64,000 nt of DNA from DASVHS01 sp038244815. Its GTDB lineage: Bacteria; Acidobacteriota; Thermoanaerobaculia; Gp7-AA8. This document shows, piece by piece, positions 25,772 to 34,645 of this stretch. Numbering within the stretch: the first letter of the stretch is position 1; the number at the start of each line of letters is the position of its first letter. The notes beneath the pieces were generated by a model. The model was given only the letters and a program-made list of their open reading frames with translations. It was not told the DNA's origin and made no database searches. The stretch spans positions 62,001-126,000 of the forward strand of contig JBBRTB010000004.1 of assembly GCA_038244815.1 (NCBI GenBank), given 5' to 3'. The translations under genes were made by a program, and so were the position numbers.

Positions 25772-26875
25772 CTACTCCAGCCTCTCCGAGAACGAACGCG
25801 TGCTGACCACGAGAAGAAACAGGGCCATGAACACCAGGATGGCCGTTTCCTGCCAGAGGTATCCGAGCCCGATGCCTTTGAGCATGATCCCGCGGGCGAT
25901 CACCACGAACCATCTCGCCGGAATGATGTTCGACAGGTAGCGCAGCACCGCGGGCATGCTCTCGATGGGAAAGATGAAGCCGGAGAGGATCATCGTCGGC
26001 AGCATCGTCCCGACGAGCGCACCCAGCATGGCCACGCGCTGGTTCGACGTCCGCGCGGAGATCAGCACCCCGAGCGCCAGCGAGACCAGGATGAAGAGCA
26101 GTCCCTCCGCCAGCAGCAGCACCAGGCTGCCGCGGATCGGCACGCGAAAGATCAGTCGCGCCTCGAGCAGAACGCCGACGATGCTGATGAAACCGAGCGC
26201 GAGATACGGCGCCACCTTGCCGACGATGATCTGCCACGGTCTCAGCGGAGAAACGAGAAGCGTCTCCATCGTTCCCGTCTCCTTCTCGCGCGTGATGGTG
26301 ATCGCGGTCATGAGCGAGGAGATGATGGTGAGGATGAAGGCCATGAGCCCGGGGACGAACAGGTTCTTGCTCTCGGCGGTGGGATTGAATCGCAGCCGCG
26401 CCTGCGGAACGATCTGCAGCACGCCCGCGTTCGCCCGGACCTCGCGCTCGAACTGCTGCACGACGCGCTCCGCGTAGCCCTGGATCGTCGATCCGGTGTT
26501 CGGATCCGTGGCATCAGTGATGATGAGAATCCGCGCCGGAATCCCGCGTGCGAGGTGCTCGGCGAATCGCGGCTCGATGATAAGGGCAGCCTGCGCCGCT
26601 CCTTTCTGAAAGAGACGCTCCAGCGGAGCCTCGTTGGGCAGCACGGCCACCGTCCGGAACACGGCCGCGGCGGTGAAGCGGCTGCGCAACCGCAGCGTCA
26701 TCTCGTCGGGCGCGGGATCGACGACGGCCAGCCGCACGTTGTCGACATCGGTCCGGATGGCGTATCCGAAGATGACCACCTGGATGACCGGCAGCAGCAG
26801 CAGCACCGTCAGCGTGCGTTTGTCGCGGATGATGTGCAGCGCTTCCTTCCGCAGCAGTCCGAAGAGACTCCTCAT
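25772..26875 (-). CDS. ABC-2 type permease (YbhS-like)
   Basis: A 367-residue homologue of the next permease, with the same topology: one N-terminal helix (TVLLLLPVIQVVIFGYAI), an external domain, then five helices. It carries REKETGTMETLLVSPLRPWQ, the cytoplasmic motif that contacts the ATPase. Its ATG overlaps the ATPase stop by 4 bp and its stop abuts the following permease. The two permeases are about as divergent as YbhS and YbhR of E. coli, so a heterodimer is expected. Confidence 0.88.
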   Translation of the reverse strand: MRSLFGLLRKEALHIIRDKRTLTVLLLLPVIQVVIFGYAIRTDVDNVRLAVVDPAPDEMTLRLRSRFTAAAVFRTVAVLPNEAPLERLFQKGAAQAALIIEPRFAEHLARGIPARILIITDATDPNTGSTIQGYAERVVQQFEREVRANAGVLQIVPQARLRFNPTAESKNLFVPGLMAFILTIISSLMTAITITREKETGTMETLLVSPLRPWQIIVGKVAPYLALGFISIVGVLLEARLIFRVPIRGSLVLLLAEGLLFILVSLALGVLISARTSNQRVAMLGALVGTMLPTMILSGFIFPIESMPAVLRYLSNIIPARWFVVIARGIMLKGIGLGYLWQETAILVFMALFLLVVSTRSFSERLE

Positions 26876-27624
26876 TTGCTCCCCGCGGATTCGGCGGGAC
26901 GGGCCAGCCGTACGAAGAGATCCTCGATCGAGCCGACGCCGTACTCGCTCTTCAGCTCGGACGGAGTTCCCAGTGCGTCGATCCGGCCCGACACCATGAT
27001 CGACACGCGGTCGCAGTACTCCGCTTCATCCATGTAGTGCGTCGTGACGAGCACGGTCGTTCCGCCCTGTGCGGTCTCGTAGATCAGCTCCCAGAACTGC
27101 CGGCGCGTGATGGGGTCGACGCCTCCCGTGGGCTCGTCGAGAAAAACGACGGGCGGGCGATGCAGCAGCGAGACCGAGAACGCCAGCTTCTGCCGCCAGC
27201 CCAGCGGGATCGCCCGCACCCGCTCGTTCGCGGCATGCTCGAACTTCAGCCGCTGCAGCATCTCCTCGGTGCGCTCCCGGATCTGCACGTCCGTCAGCCC
27301 GTAAATGCCGCCGTACAGCGCCGCGTTCTCGCGCACGGTCAGGTCCTCGTACAGCGAGAATTTCTGGCTCATGTAGCCGATCGCCTGCTTGACCTTCTCG
27401 CTCTCGCGCGCGATGTCGAAGCCGGCCACCGTGGCGTGACCGCTCGTCGGCGCGAGAAGTCCGATCAACATGCGGATGGCGGTGGTCTTTCCCGCTCCGT
27501 TCGCGCCGAGGAAGCCGAAGACCTCGCCGCGATGAACGTCGAAGGTGATGTGATCGACCGCCGTAAACGAGCCGAACGTGCGCGTCAGATCCTTCGCCTC
27601 GATGATCAAATCGCCGCTGGTCAC
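26872..27624 (-). CDS. ABC transporter ATPase, second copy in the operon
   Basis: A 250-residue nucleotide-binding protein: Walker A GANGAGKTT, Walker B VVFLDEPTGGVD, and the switch histidine in LVTTHYMDE. The signature motif is degenerate (PLGWRQKLAFS instead of LSGGxxQ), which suggests that one of the two ATP sites of the transporter is weak. It overlaps the preceding ATPase and the following permease by 4 bp. In E. coli the corresponding YbhF is one protein with two ATPase halves; here the halves are separate genes. Confidence 0.9.
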   Translation of the reverse strand: MTSGDLIIEAKDLTRTFGSFTAVDHITFDVHRGEVFGFLGANGAGKTTAIRMLIGLLAPTSGHATVAGFDIARESEKVKQAIGYMSQKFSLYEDLTVRENAALYGGIYGLTDVQIRERTEEMLQRLKFEHAANERVRAIPLGWRQKLAFSVSLLHRPPVVFLDEPTGGVDPITRRQFWELIYETAQGGTTVLVTTHYMDEAEYCDRVSIMVSGRIDALGTPSELKSEYGVGSIEDLFVRLARPAESAGSK

Positions 27625-28541
27625 GCCAGGCGCTCCATGAACGTGTCCTCGATCGACGCGGGGATCGGCTTCACGTCGGCGTCGAATCCCTTCCCTGCCA
27701 TGAACTCGCCGACCTCACGCGCGATCGCGGCCGCGTTCCTATCGCTGCGTTTGTCGGTGTAGTGCAGCACCTCGCCGAACGGAAAGACCGTGTGCGTGTG
27801 CTCGAATCCGCGCAGCGCCAGCAGCGCCCGATATCGATCGGCCGCGCGGACCGACAGCAGCGGCCGGTCGAACGACCGCGTGATCGCAGTGGGTGTGTCG
27901 GTGGCCAGGATCTTCCCGCCGGCGATCAGCGCCACGCGATCGCAGCGGTCGGCCTCGTCCATGTACGGAGTGGAGACGACGATGGTCAATCCGCCCGCTT
28001 TCAACTGTGCGAGCAGATCCCAGAACTCGCGGCGGGAGACGGCGTCGACGCCGGTCGTCGGCTCGTCGAGCAGCAGCAGCTCCGGCCGGTGCACGAGCGC
28101 GCACGAGAGTGCCAGCTTCTGCTTCATGCCGCCAGACAATGCGCCAGCCCGCCGGTGCTTGAACGGCTCCAGTTGCGAGTAGATCGGCTTGATGCGCTCG
28201 TATTCGGCGGCGATCGTCGTTCCGAACACCGACGCGTAGAAGCGAACGTTCTCCTCGACGCTGAGATCGGGATAGAGCGAGAAGCGTCCGGCCATGTAGC
28301 CGAGGCGCGGGCGGATGTCCCAGAGATCCTTGACGACGTCCTTGCCGAGAACGGTGGCCGATCCGCTGTCCGGAATGAGCAGCGTGGCCAGCGTGCGGAA
28401 GATCGTCGTCTTCCCCGCTCCGTCGGGACCGATGAAGCCGAACAACTCGCCCTGCTCGACGGAGAACGAGACCTCGTTCACCGCCACGGTCTCGCCGAAT
28501 CGTTTGACGAGCCGCTCGACACGGACCGGCACCTCGCTCAT
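27621..28541 (-). CDS. ABC transporter ATPase, first copy in the operon
   Basis: A 306-residue nucleotide-binding protein with Walker A GPDGAGKTT, the canonical signature LSGGMKQKLALS, Walker B LLLLDEPTTGVD and a C-terminal extension of about 80 residues after the core. Aspartate in place of the usual asparagine in the Walker A loop (GPDGAGKT) is also known from YbhF-like proteins. It overlaps the adaptor gene upstream and the second ATPase downstream by 4 bp each. It would pair with the second ATPase to drive the two permeases. Confidence 0.9.
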   Translation of the reverse strand: MSEVPVRVERLVKRFGETVAVNEVSFSVEQGELFGFIGPDGAGKTTIFRTLATLLIPDSGSATVLGKDVVKDLWDIRPRLGYMAGRFSLYPDLSVEENVRFYASVFGTTIAAEYERIKPIYSQLEPFKHRRAGALSGGMKQKLALSCALVHRPELLLLDEPTTGVDAVSRREFWDLLAQLKAGGLTIVVSTPYMDEADRCDRVALIAGGKILATDTPTAITRSFDRPLLSVRAADRYRALLALRGFEHTHTVFPFGEVLHYTDKRSDRNAAAIAREVGEFMAGKGFDADVKPIPASIEDTFMERLA

Positions 28542-29443
28542 TTCGAGGCGACCTGCGCGGCGAAGTCGACGTCGGCCGGCATGCCGATCTTCAGGACACC
28601 GTTCGGGTTGGGAACGCGGATCTTGACCGCGTAGACGAGGTTGGCGCGTTCCTCCCGCGTCTGGATCGGCGTGGGCGTGAACTCCGCGCTGGAAGACACC
28701 CAGCTCACCGTGCCATTGACGACGGTGCGCCCGTTCCTGCCGGCGTCGACGGAGACTCTGGCCTGCTGCCCGACGCGCACCGCGGCCAGCTGCGTTTCAG
28801 TGACGTAGGCGCGCACCTCGACGTTGCGCAGGTCGGCGATCCGGTACAACGGCTGGCCTGTCTGCGTGACCTCTCCCGCTTCGGCATATGTGGCCAGCAC
28901 GGTGCCGTCGATCGGGTTGCGAATCGTCCCTTTCTCGATGCGCTGGTTCACCTGGGCGATCCGCGCCTGGGCAGCCTTGACTTCATTAGCGATGGACTGC
29001 TGCTGCGCTCGTGCGCCCTGAATCTGCTCGCCGAGGACACGGAAGTCGCGCTCGGTCTGATCGAGCTGCTGGGCGGTGGCGGCTTTCTGGTCGTACAGCC
29101 GCCGCGTGCGCTCGTAGGCACGGCGCGCGATCTCCCGCTGGATCTGAAGCGCGTCGATCTGCTTGGCGATCTCGTCGATGCGCGACGCCGTGGCCTCGCT
29201 CTGGGACTGGACCTCGCGCTTCTGGTCGCGCAACTGATCGGTCTCGATCGATCCGACCACCGCGCCGGCCGCGAGGTGCATGCCCTCCTTCACGCCGAAC
29301 GTGTCGATCTGTCCGCTCGCTTCAGCGCCGACGACGACGTCGATGGCCTCGACGTTGCCGTACGCGTCCGGCTGAACCTGTTGACGGCAGGCGGCGGTGA
29401 GCGCGAGTAATGTGATGAAGCTCGATACGGCATATCGCATCAA
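28538..29443 (-). CDS. HlyD/YbhG-type periplasmic adaptor, predicted lipoprotein
   Basis: A 301-residue membrane-fusion protein. The N-terminus ends in the lipobox LTAAC, so it should be anchored by lipid. A split biotinyl-lipoyl domain (VVGAEASGQIDTFGVKEGMH and NPIDGTVLATYAEAGEV) flanks a long coiled-coil hairpin (about residues 75-170). The C-terminal beta-barrel ends GVLKIGMPADVDF. It links the inner-membrane ABC complex to the TolC-type protein encoded just upstream and overlaps both neighbours by 4 bp. Confidence 0.9.
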   Translation of the reverse strand: MMRYAVSSFITLLALTAACRQQVQPDAYGNVEAIDVVVGAEASGQIDTFGVKEGMHLAAGAVVGSIETDQLRDQKREVQSQSEATASRIDEIAKQIDALQIQREIARRAYERTRRLYDQKAATAQQLDQTERDFRVLGEQIQGARAQQQSIANEVKAAQARIAQVNQRIEKGTIRNPIDGTVLATYAEAGEVTQTGQPLYRIADLRNVEVRAYVTETQLAAVRVGQQARVSVDAGRNGRTVVNGTVSWVSSSAEFTPTPIQTREERANLVYAVKIRVPNPNGVLKIGMPADVDFAAQVASK

Positions 29444-30726
29444 TGAATCTCCACTCCGAGCTGGTTGAGAACGCGCGCCTCGGCCTGTGCCCGCTCCACG
29501 CGGTGCGAGGCGCGCAGAAGGCGCGCGTCCAGAACATCGGTTTCCTTGTCGACGTAATCGGCCGCCGTGACGACGTGCTCGTCGAAGCGCGCTCGCGTTT
29601 CCCGTTCGATGAGCTCGCGCAGCTCCACGATCCGATCGTCCGTCGCGGCCAGGCCGAGCAGCCGGTCCGCCGTGGCCAGATCGTTCTGAATGGAGCGGTC
29701 GAGCGTACGCGCGAAGGCCTCCTCATCCGCCTGCACGGCCTGCTCCTGCAAGTCGGCAATGCGGCGGTCGCGCTCGCTCTTGCCCCAGTCCCACGGCTTC
29801 CACTGCAGGCGAACACCCGCCAGCCAGTACGGATGAAAGTCGTTGCGGAGAAAGTCGAAGCCGGGCTTGCCGTACGAGGCCCGGCCGTACGCGGAGAGGC
29901 GCGGCTGCAGCTCGGCGAACGTCAATTCCTTCTGGGCTTCGATGCGCTCGCGCGTCCTGTCGAATTGCGCGAACTCCGGGCGCTCACGCAGCGAACCGGC
30001 GCGCGCGCGTGCCTCGGCGAACGCGGCGTCGAGCGTGGGGACCGTCAGCCGGTCCTCCGCCGAAATGGTGCTGCCGGTGAGCTTCGACAGGCGCTCGAGC
30101 GCCGCGGTGCGATTCGCGCGAAGCTCGCTCACGTCTTCGCGCCGCTGCAGCAATGTGGCCTCGATCGATGCCGCCTCGCTCGGCAGTGCCGTGCCGTTGT
30201 CCACTCGCAGCCGCGCTTCGCGGAGACGCGCTTCCAGGTCGGTGATGGAGGTCGTGAATTGTGCTTCGCGCTCCTGCAGCAGCGCGGCGGCGAAGAAGGC
30301 CTCGTTCACTTCCTGTCGCAGTCCATAGACCGCGGTGTGAATGCGAGCCTGCGCTTCCGCCAGACGGGCCCGTTCGCTGTCGATCCGCGCGCGGCGCGAC
30401 GGGTCGAGCAGCGGCTGGTCGACGGTGAGCGATGCGTCGTACGTGTCTTTCGGCGAGCGCGGTGCGGCACGGCCAGGGATGTTGATCGGCAACTCCACTG
30501 TCTCTGACTGGTACTGCGCCTGACCCTGCACGGCCAGCGACGGCCGCTGCTCCGCCTCGATGCCGGCGAGCCGCAGAGCGCTCTGCTGCGCTTCGAGGTC
30601 CAGCTCGCGCACGCGAGGATCGGCGTCCGCGGCCAGTTGCTGCGCGGCGCTGAGCTCGATCGTCTGTTGCGCCACCGCGCCGGCCGCGGCGACGAGCATG
30701 GCCGCGGCCATCCATTGCCATCTCAT
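29440..30726 (-). CDS. TolC-family outer-membrane efflux protein
   Basis: A 428-residue outer-membrane channel protein with signal peptide MRWQWMAAAMLVAAAGAVAQ. It has the two long heptad-type helical regions of TolC proteins (LDLEAQQSALRLAGIEAEQR; then ITDLEARLREARLRVDNGTA), each half repeated. PYWLAGVRLQWKPWDWGKSE is the strand motif before the second half. The ATG at 30726 overlaps the TetR stop (ATGA), so it belongs to the same operon; the open frame upstream is TetR antisense context and not used. It gives the ABC pump its own exit duct, which the E. coli ybh operon lacks. Confidence 0.9.
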   Translation of the reverse strand: MRWQWMAAAMLVAAAGAVAQQTIELSAAQQLAADADPRVRELDLEAQQSALRLAGIEAEQRPSLAVQGQAQYQSETVELPINIPGRAAPRSPKDTYDASLTVDQPLLDPSRRARIDSERARLAEAQARIHTAVYGLRQEVNEAFFAAALLQEREAQFTTSITDLEARLREARLRVDNGTALPSEAASIEATLLQRREDVSELRANRTAALERLSKLTGSTISAEDRLTVPTLDAAFAEARARAGSLRERPEFAQFDRTRERIEAQKELTFAELQPRLSAYGRASYGKPGFDFLRNDFHPYWLAGVRLQWKPWDWGKSERDRRIADLQEQAVQADEEAFARTLDRSIQNDLATADRLLGLAATDDRIVELRELIERETRARFDEHVVTAADYVDKETDVLDARLLRASHRVERAQAEARVLNQLGVEIH

Positions 30727-31358
30727 GGTTGCATTGCCCTCTTCAGAAATGACGGAAGCTCCCTCTTCCTCTGTTCGATGAAGCGCTCGAAGCCCTTGGG
30801 ATCCAGATCGAGCACCGCCATGACGATCGGCCGCGCCGCGAACGGAAAGATGCACGAGCCCAGGAGTGTGATCAGAAATTGCTCGGCCTTCATCGGCGCC
30901 ATCGTTCCGGCCTCCACGCGCTCATCGATCTGCTGCCCGAGCTTCCGGAGAACGCGGCGCGCTGCGCCTCCCGTCACTTTCGAGAAAAGGCCGACCAGGC
31001 GCTGGGGGTGGTGGGTCAGCTCGCCGATGATGTAGCCGGGCAGGTAAGGCCGCCGCGAGAGCTGATCGAGATACGTGGCCACGAAGTGGTCGATCTTTTC
31101 CTCGAGCTCCGCGTCGGAGGCCATGATCTGGAAAATGGCCGGGATGAACGCCGACGCCGCCCGCTCGAACACGGCCGCCGACAACAGCTCCTTGGTCCGG
31201 TAGTAGTAGTGCAGCAGGGCCTTGTTGACGCCGGCCTCGTCGGCGATCTCCTGCATCCGCGCGCCGTCGGTTCCCCTGCGCACGAACACGGCGTCGGCCG
31301 CGTCGAGAATACGGGCCTCGGCGTCTTCTGGCGATTGTTGACCAGACGGTTTAACCAT
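30723..31358 (-). CDS. TetR-family repressor of the ABC efflux operon
   Basis: A 211-residue regulator, the first gene of the operon. Helix-turn-helix: EARILDAADAVFVRRGTDGA, then IADEAGVNKALLHYYYRTKE. The ligand domain is about 150 residues. It resembles CecR/YbiH, which controls the ybh efflux genes of E. coli, both in position and type. A palindrome overlapping its own start codon (31352-31365) indicates autoregulation and control of the whole downstream operon. Its inducer is unknown. Confidence 0.88.
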   Translation of the reverse strand: MVKPSGQQSPEDAEARILDAADAVFVRRGTDGARMQEIADEAGVNKALLHYYYRTKELLSAAVFERAASAFIPAIFQIMASDAELEEKIDHFVATYLDQLSRRPYLPGYIIGELTHHPQRLVGLFSKVTGGAARRVLRKLGQQIDERVEAGTMAPMKAEQFLITLLGSCIFPFAARPIVMAVLDLDPKGFERFIEQRKRELPSFLKRAMQP

Positions 31359-31365
31359 CTGGTTA
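31352..31365. promoter_or_regulatory. candidate TetR operator overlapping the repressor start codon
   Basis: TAACCA-TC-TGGTTA, a perfect 6-bp inverted repeat with a 2-bp centre, covers the start codon of the TetR gene. Binding here would block transcription or initiation of the efflux operon. Confidence 0.55.
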
Positions 31366-31399
31366 GAGTCTAAGTCCCGATCCGCTCCGCGTCAACCCC

Positions 31400-31491
31400 G
31401 TCATTCCGAGCACCGTAGAGCGCGAGGAATCAGGGCGGGGGGGCCATTCCACCTCCCAGATTCCTCGCCGTCTGCGCGGCTTCGGAATGAC
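31400..31491. repeat. GTCATTCCGAGC palindromic repeat, complete hairpin (copy 2)
   Basis: Left arm GTCATTCCGAGCACCGTAGA with GAGGAATCAGGGCGG; right arm CCCAGATTCCTCGCC with GCGGCTTCGGAATGAC. The whole 92 bp can fold back. It occupies the divergent region between the efflux operon and the FG-GAP gene, and covers an upstream ATG (31487) of that gene. Confidence 0.85.
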
Positions 31492-31549
31492 GCGGGAAGG
31501 GGCCGTGCCTCACATTGATACACTCGGAGAAACCGAGGAGACCTCTACA

Positions 31550-34500
31550 TTGTCCGTACGCCTCAGCTTGATCTTGTTTTCCCTTTTCCCGCTTTCCCTT
31601 CTTGCCCAGGTTCCCACGATCGTCGATGAGATCGGCCAGCTCGAGGCGGTTCGCGATCCCAAGTGCTACGCCACGGCTTCCCGTCTCGAGGACTTTATCT
31701 ACGGCACGCCGCTCGACACGGCCGCGCGCTTCGAGAAGATCGCGTTGCAGAAATCGCTCATTCGCGAGCTCTGGCTGAACGCCACGAGTGCCGCCGGGCA
31801 GGCCAGCCAGTCGCAGATCGGGATCGATGTCCTCCGTCCTCTGCTTCAAGCGGCGGTCCCGTACGTGAAGACGCCCGAAGGCGACTGGATCGTCCATCCG
31901 AACGATGCCGGGCGCATCGTCATCACCGAGCGCGACAAGCGCCAATACGGCACCGTCGCCTATGCGCTCCGTGCCATCCTGGCCGTGCAGCAGGATTCCA
32001 TGGCGGACGGAACGAAGTTGCTCCCCCTCGATCACGACGCGGTGGAGCTTTTCAAGGAGTCGCTGGATCTGACCACCCTGGCCGCGTTGCAGCGCGCGGA
32101 CCGCGCCGCGCGCACCGCCAATCAGGAGCGCATCGCACCGAGAGTCTTGAAGCACGCATGGACCGAAGTCGCCGGCAGCGCGGCTGCCACGACGCCCTCC
32201 ACGATCCGCAAGACCATGCCGCCGGCCGGGTCGGAGAAGTTCGCCACCATCAAGGCCATCGTCGCCGAGAAGCTGACCGCGTTCGAGAAATACAACGATC
32301 TCAGCCAGCCGGTGTTCCTTCGCAACATTCAGGTCTATATGGCGCGCCACCTGTGGCCCACGGACCCGAAGGAAGGCGAGATCTTCAGGACTCAGTTCAA
32401 CGAGACCATGATCGCCTGGACGAACGACGTCCTGCTCGATGCCGACCGGCGGGCCCGGAAAGCGGGGCATCCCTATGTCCGCGTGGAAGATGTGAACGCC
32501 GCGGTGCAGGCCTTCGAACCGCACGAGCTGAATCAGTACGAGGACTGCGTCTACTTCCCGCGGCTGCCGCACGACAAGCAGATCGTCATCGAGGCCTACG
32601 ATCTGGACTCCTTCCGTGACCCCGGTCTGCACTGGTTCTATCTCAGCGAAGTGCTCAGGAATCCGGATTACAAGGGAACCATCGAGCCCGATCCGTTTGC
32701 GGCCGAACTGCTGACCGAAGGTGCAGCGCAGATGGGAACGCTCATCCTGCGCGTCGCCGGCACATTCGCCACCGCGGAGAAAAGCGAGCGGCTCAATCAC
32801 ACGCATCTGACGAAGGCGGTGAAAAGGATCCAGCAATTGATCGACGAGAACGCCGCGGCGCCCCCGGTCAGAAACGCCCCGGCGAAGATCGCGTCGGCAC
32901 CGGCATCATCCGCCGAAAAAGAACGCGGCCAGTTCTTCACGGACGTGACGGCCGCAAGCGGAATCCACTTCGAGCACCGCATGTCGGACTGGCTTTCGCG
33001 GCTGATCCGCAGCTACACGGTGGCCGACGGAAACACAGTCCGTCTGGCCGTACCCCCGGCGTTCGGCGGTTCGGGAATCGCCGCTGAGGACATCGACAAC
33101 GACGGTGACATCGACGTACTGATTCTCAGCGGCGCCGGGAACGCGCTCTATCTCAACGACGGCAAGGGTCGCTTCACCGACGTGACCGAAGCCGCCGGCC
33201 TGGACTGGAAGCGGCCCGATGGCCGGTATGGTGAGCCGCGGCAGCCCATCATCGCCGACTTCGACAACGACGGCCTTCCCGACATCTTCATCACCTACGC
33301 CAACGACGATCACCGTCTATACAGAAACCTCGGCCACGCGAGGTTCGAAGACGTGACCGCCCAGGCCGGCCTGGGCGGCAGCGGCCTGGTCGGCGGTCCC
33401 GCCACCGCGCTCGACTTCGACAACGACGGCCTGCTCGATCTCTACATCGGATACTTCGGAGACTACGTTCACGGCGTTCTGCCGACGTTGTCCCGGCGCA
33501 ACAGCAACGCCCTTCCCAATAAGCTCTTTCGCAACAAAGGCAACTTTCGATTCCAGGACGTGACCGCCGGCAGTGGCGTCGACAACACCGGTTGGTCACA
33601 GTCGATCGGACACCTCGATTTCGACGGCGACGGCAGGGAGGATCTGATCTGCGGCAACGACTTCGGTGTCAACGCCTGGTACCGCAACCTCGGCGGCGGC
33701 AAATTCGAAGAGGTCTCCTCGCGCATCGGCACGGACAAGCCGAGCTACACCATGAACGTCGGCATCACCGATCTCAACCGCGACGGCGTCCCCGACGTCT
33801 ACATCTCCAACGTCGTGACGATGGACAAGGATGAGAAATACGTACTCCCTGACACGAACACGCGCATGAAATTCAATGCCGCGAAGATGGCCAACATGCG
33901 CGTGGTGGAAGCGAACGACCTCTTCACGTCCACGACGCATGACGGAAAGCTCGTCTCCTACGTGCAGTCGAACGCGGTCGGCCGCGGCTACAACTCGACG
34001 GGGTGGTCATGGGGCGCGAATTTCTTCGATTTCGACAATGACGGAGACGACGATCTCTACGTCGTCAACGGCATGAACGAGTACGCCGTGTACTCCAGCG
34101 TCAACCCGTACTTCACGGACTCGTCCGGCACGAAACGCAATGTGGTCATGCCCATCGCTGAGAAAGAGGCCAGCGTCTTCTTCGTCAACCGCGACGGACG
34201 CCTCCTGGAGGAATCGGCGCGGAGCGGCGCCGCTCATCTCGGCAATTCCCGCAGCGCCGCCTATCTCGACATCGACGGAGATGGCGATCTCGACATGGTG
34301 GTCAACAACTTCGAGGAGCCGGCGGTCGTCTACCTCAACAACGCCCAGCAGAACGGCAACCACTGGCTGAAGATCCGGCTGGTCGGCGACCCGAAGAAGG
34401 GCGTGACGCGCGACGCCATCGGAGCGACGATTCACGTCGACACCGCGCACTTCAAAGGGTTGTGGCGCGAGGTTTTCAGCACCGTCGGCTACCTCACCTC

Positions 34501-34645
34501 GAACCCGAAGGAGCAGCAGTTCGGCCTCGGCGCGGACACGAAGGCCGACGTCACCGTCGTCTGGCCCAACGGAGATCGGGAGACGTTCAAGGGCGTTTCC
34601 GCCGGCAAGCGGATCCGTATCGTGCAGGGTGAAGGGCTCGAGTGA
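31550..34645 (+). CDS. secreted FG-GAP/VCBS and ASPIC/UnbV repeat protein
   Basis: A 1031-residue exported protein. The signal peptide is SVRLSLILFSLFPLSLLAQ. Residues about 30-440 are a helical domain I do not recognise. From about residue 460 calcium-binding FG-GAP/VCBS blades recur with D-x-D-x-D-G cores (DIDNDGDIDV, DFDNDGLPDI, DFDNDGLLDL, DFDGDGREDL, DLNRDGVPDV, DFDNDGDDDL, DIDGDGDLDM), forming a propeller. The end (VTVVWPNGDRETFKGV) is the ASPIC/UnbV module. The TTG start at 31550 has GAGGAG 9 nt upstream; an earlier ATG (31487) lies inside a repeat and is rejected. It overlaps the DUF255 gene by 4 bp. Confidence 0.85.
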   Translation: MSVRLSLILFSLFPLSLLAQVPTIVDEIGQLEAVRDPKCYATASRLEDFIYGTPLDTAARFEKIALQKSLIRELWLNATSAAGQASQSQIGIDVLRPLLQAAVPYVKTPEGDWIVHPNDAGRIVITERDKRQYGTVAYALRAILAVQQDSMADGTKLLPLDHDAVELFKESLDLTTLAALQRADRAARTANQERIAPRVLKHAWTEVAGSAAATTPSTIRKTMPPAGSEKFATIKAIVAEKLTAFEKYNDLSQPVFLRNIQVYMARHLWPTDPKEGEIFRTQFNETMIAWTNDVLLDADRRARKAGHPYVRVEDVNAAVQAFEPHELNQYEDCVYFPRLPHDKQIVIEAYDLDSFRDPGLHWFYLSEVLRNPDYKGTIEPDPFAAELLTEGAAQMGTLILRVAGTFATAEKSERLNHTHLTKAVKRIQQLIDENAAAPPVRNAPAKIASAPASSAEKERGQFFTDVTAASGIHFEHRMSDWLSRLIRSYTVADGNTVRLAVPPAFGGSGIAAEDIDNDGDIDVLILSGAGNALYLNDGKGRFTDVTEAAGLDWKRPDGRYGEPRQPIIADFDNDGLPDIFITYANDDHRLYRNLGHARFEDVTAQAGLGGSGLVGGPATALDFDNDGLLDLYIGYFGDYVHGVLPTLSRRNSNALPNKLFRNKGNFRFQDVTAGSGVDNTGWSQSIGHLDFDGDGREDLICGNDFGVNAWYRNLGGGKFEEVSSRIGTDKPSYTMNVGITDLNRDGVPDVYISNVVTMDKDEKYVLPDTNTRMKFNAAKMANMRVVEANDLFTSTTHDGKLVSYVQSNAVGRGYNSTGWSWGANFFDFDNDGDDDLYVVNGMNEYAVYSSVNPYFTDSSGTKRNVVMPIAEKEASVFFVNRDGRLLEESARSGAAHLGNSRSAAYLDIDGDGDLDMVVNNFEEPAVVYLNNAQQNGNHWLKIRLVGDPKKGVTRDAIGATIHVDTAHFKGLWREVFSTVGYLTSNPKEQQFGLGADTKADVTVVWPNGDRETFKGVSAGKRIRIVQGEGLE

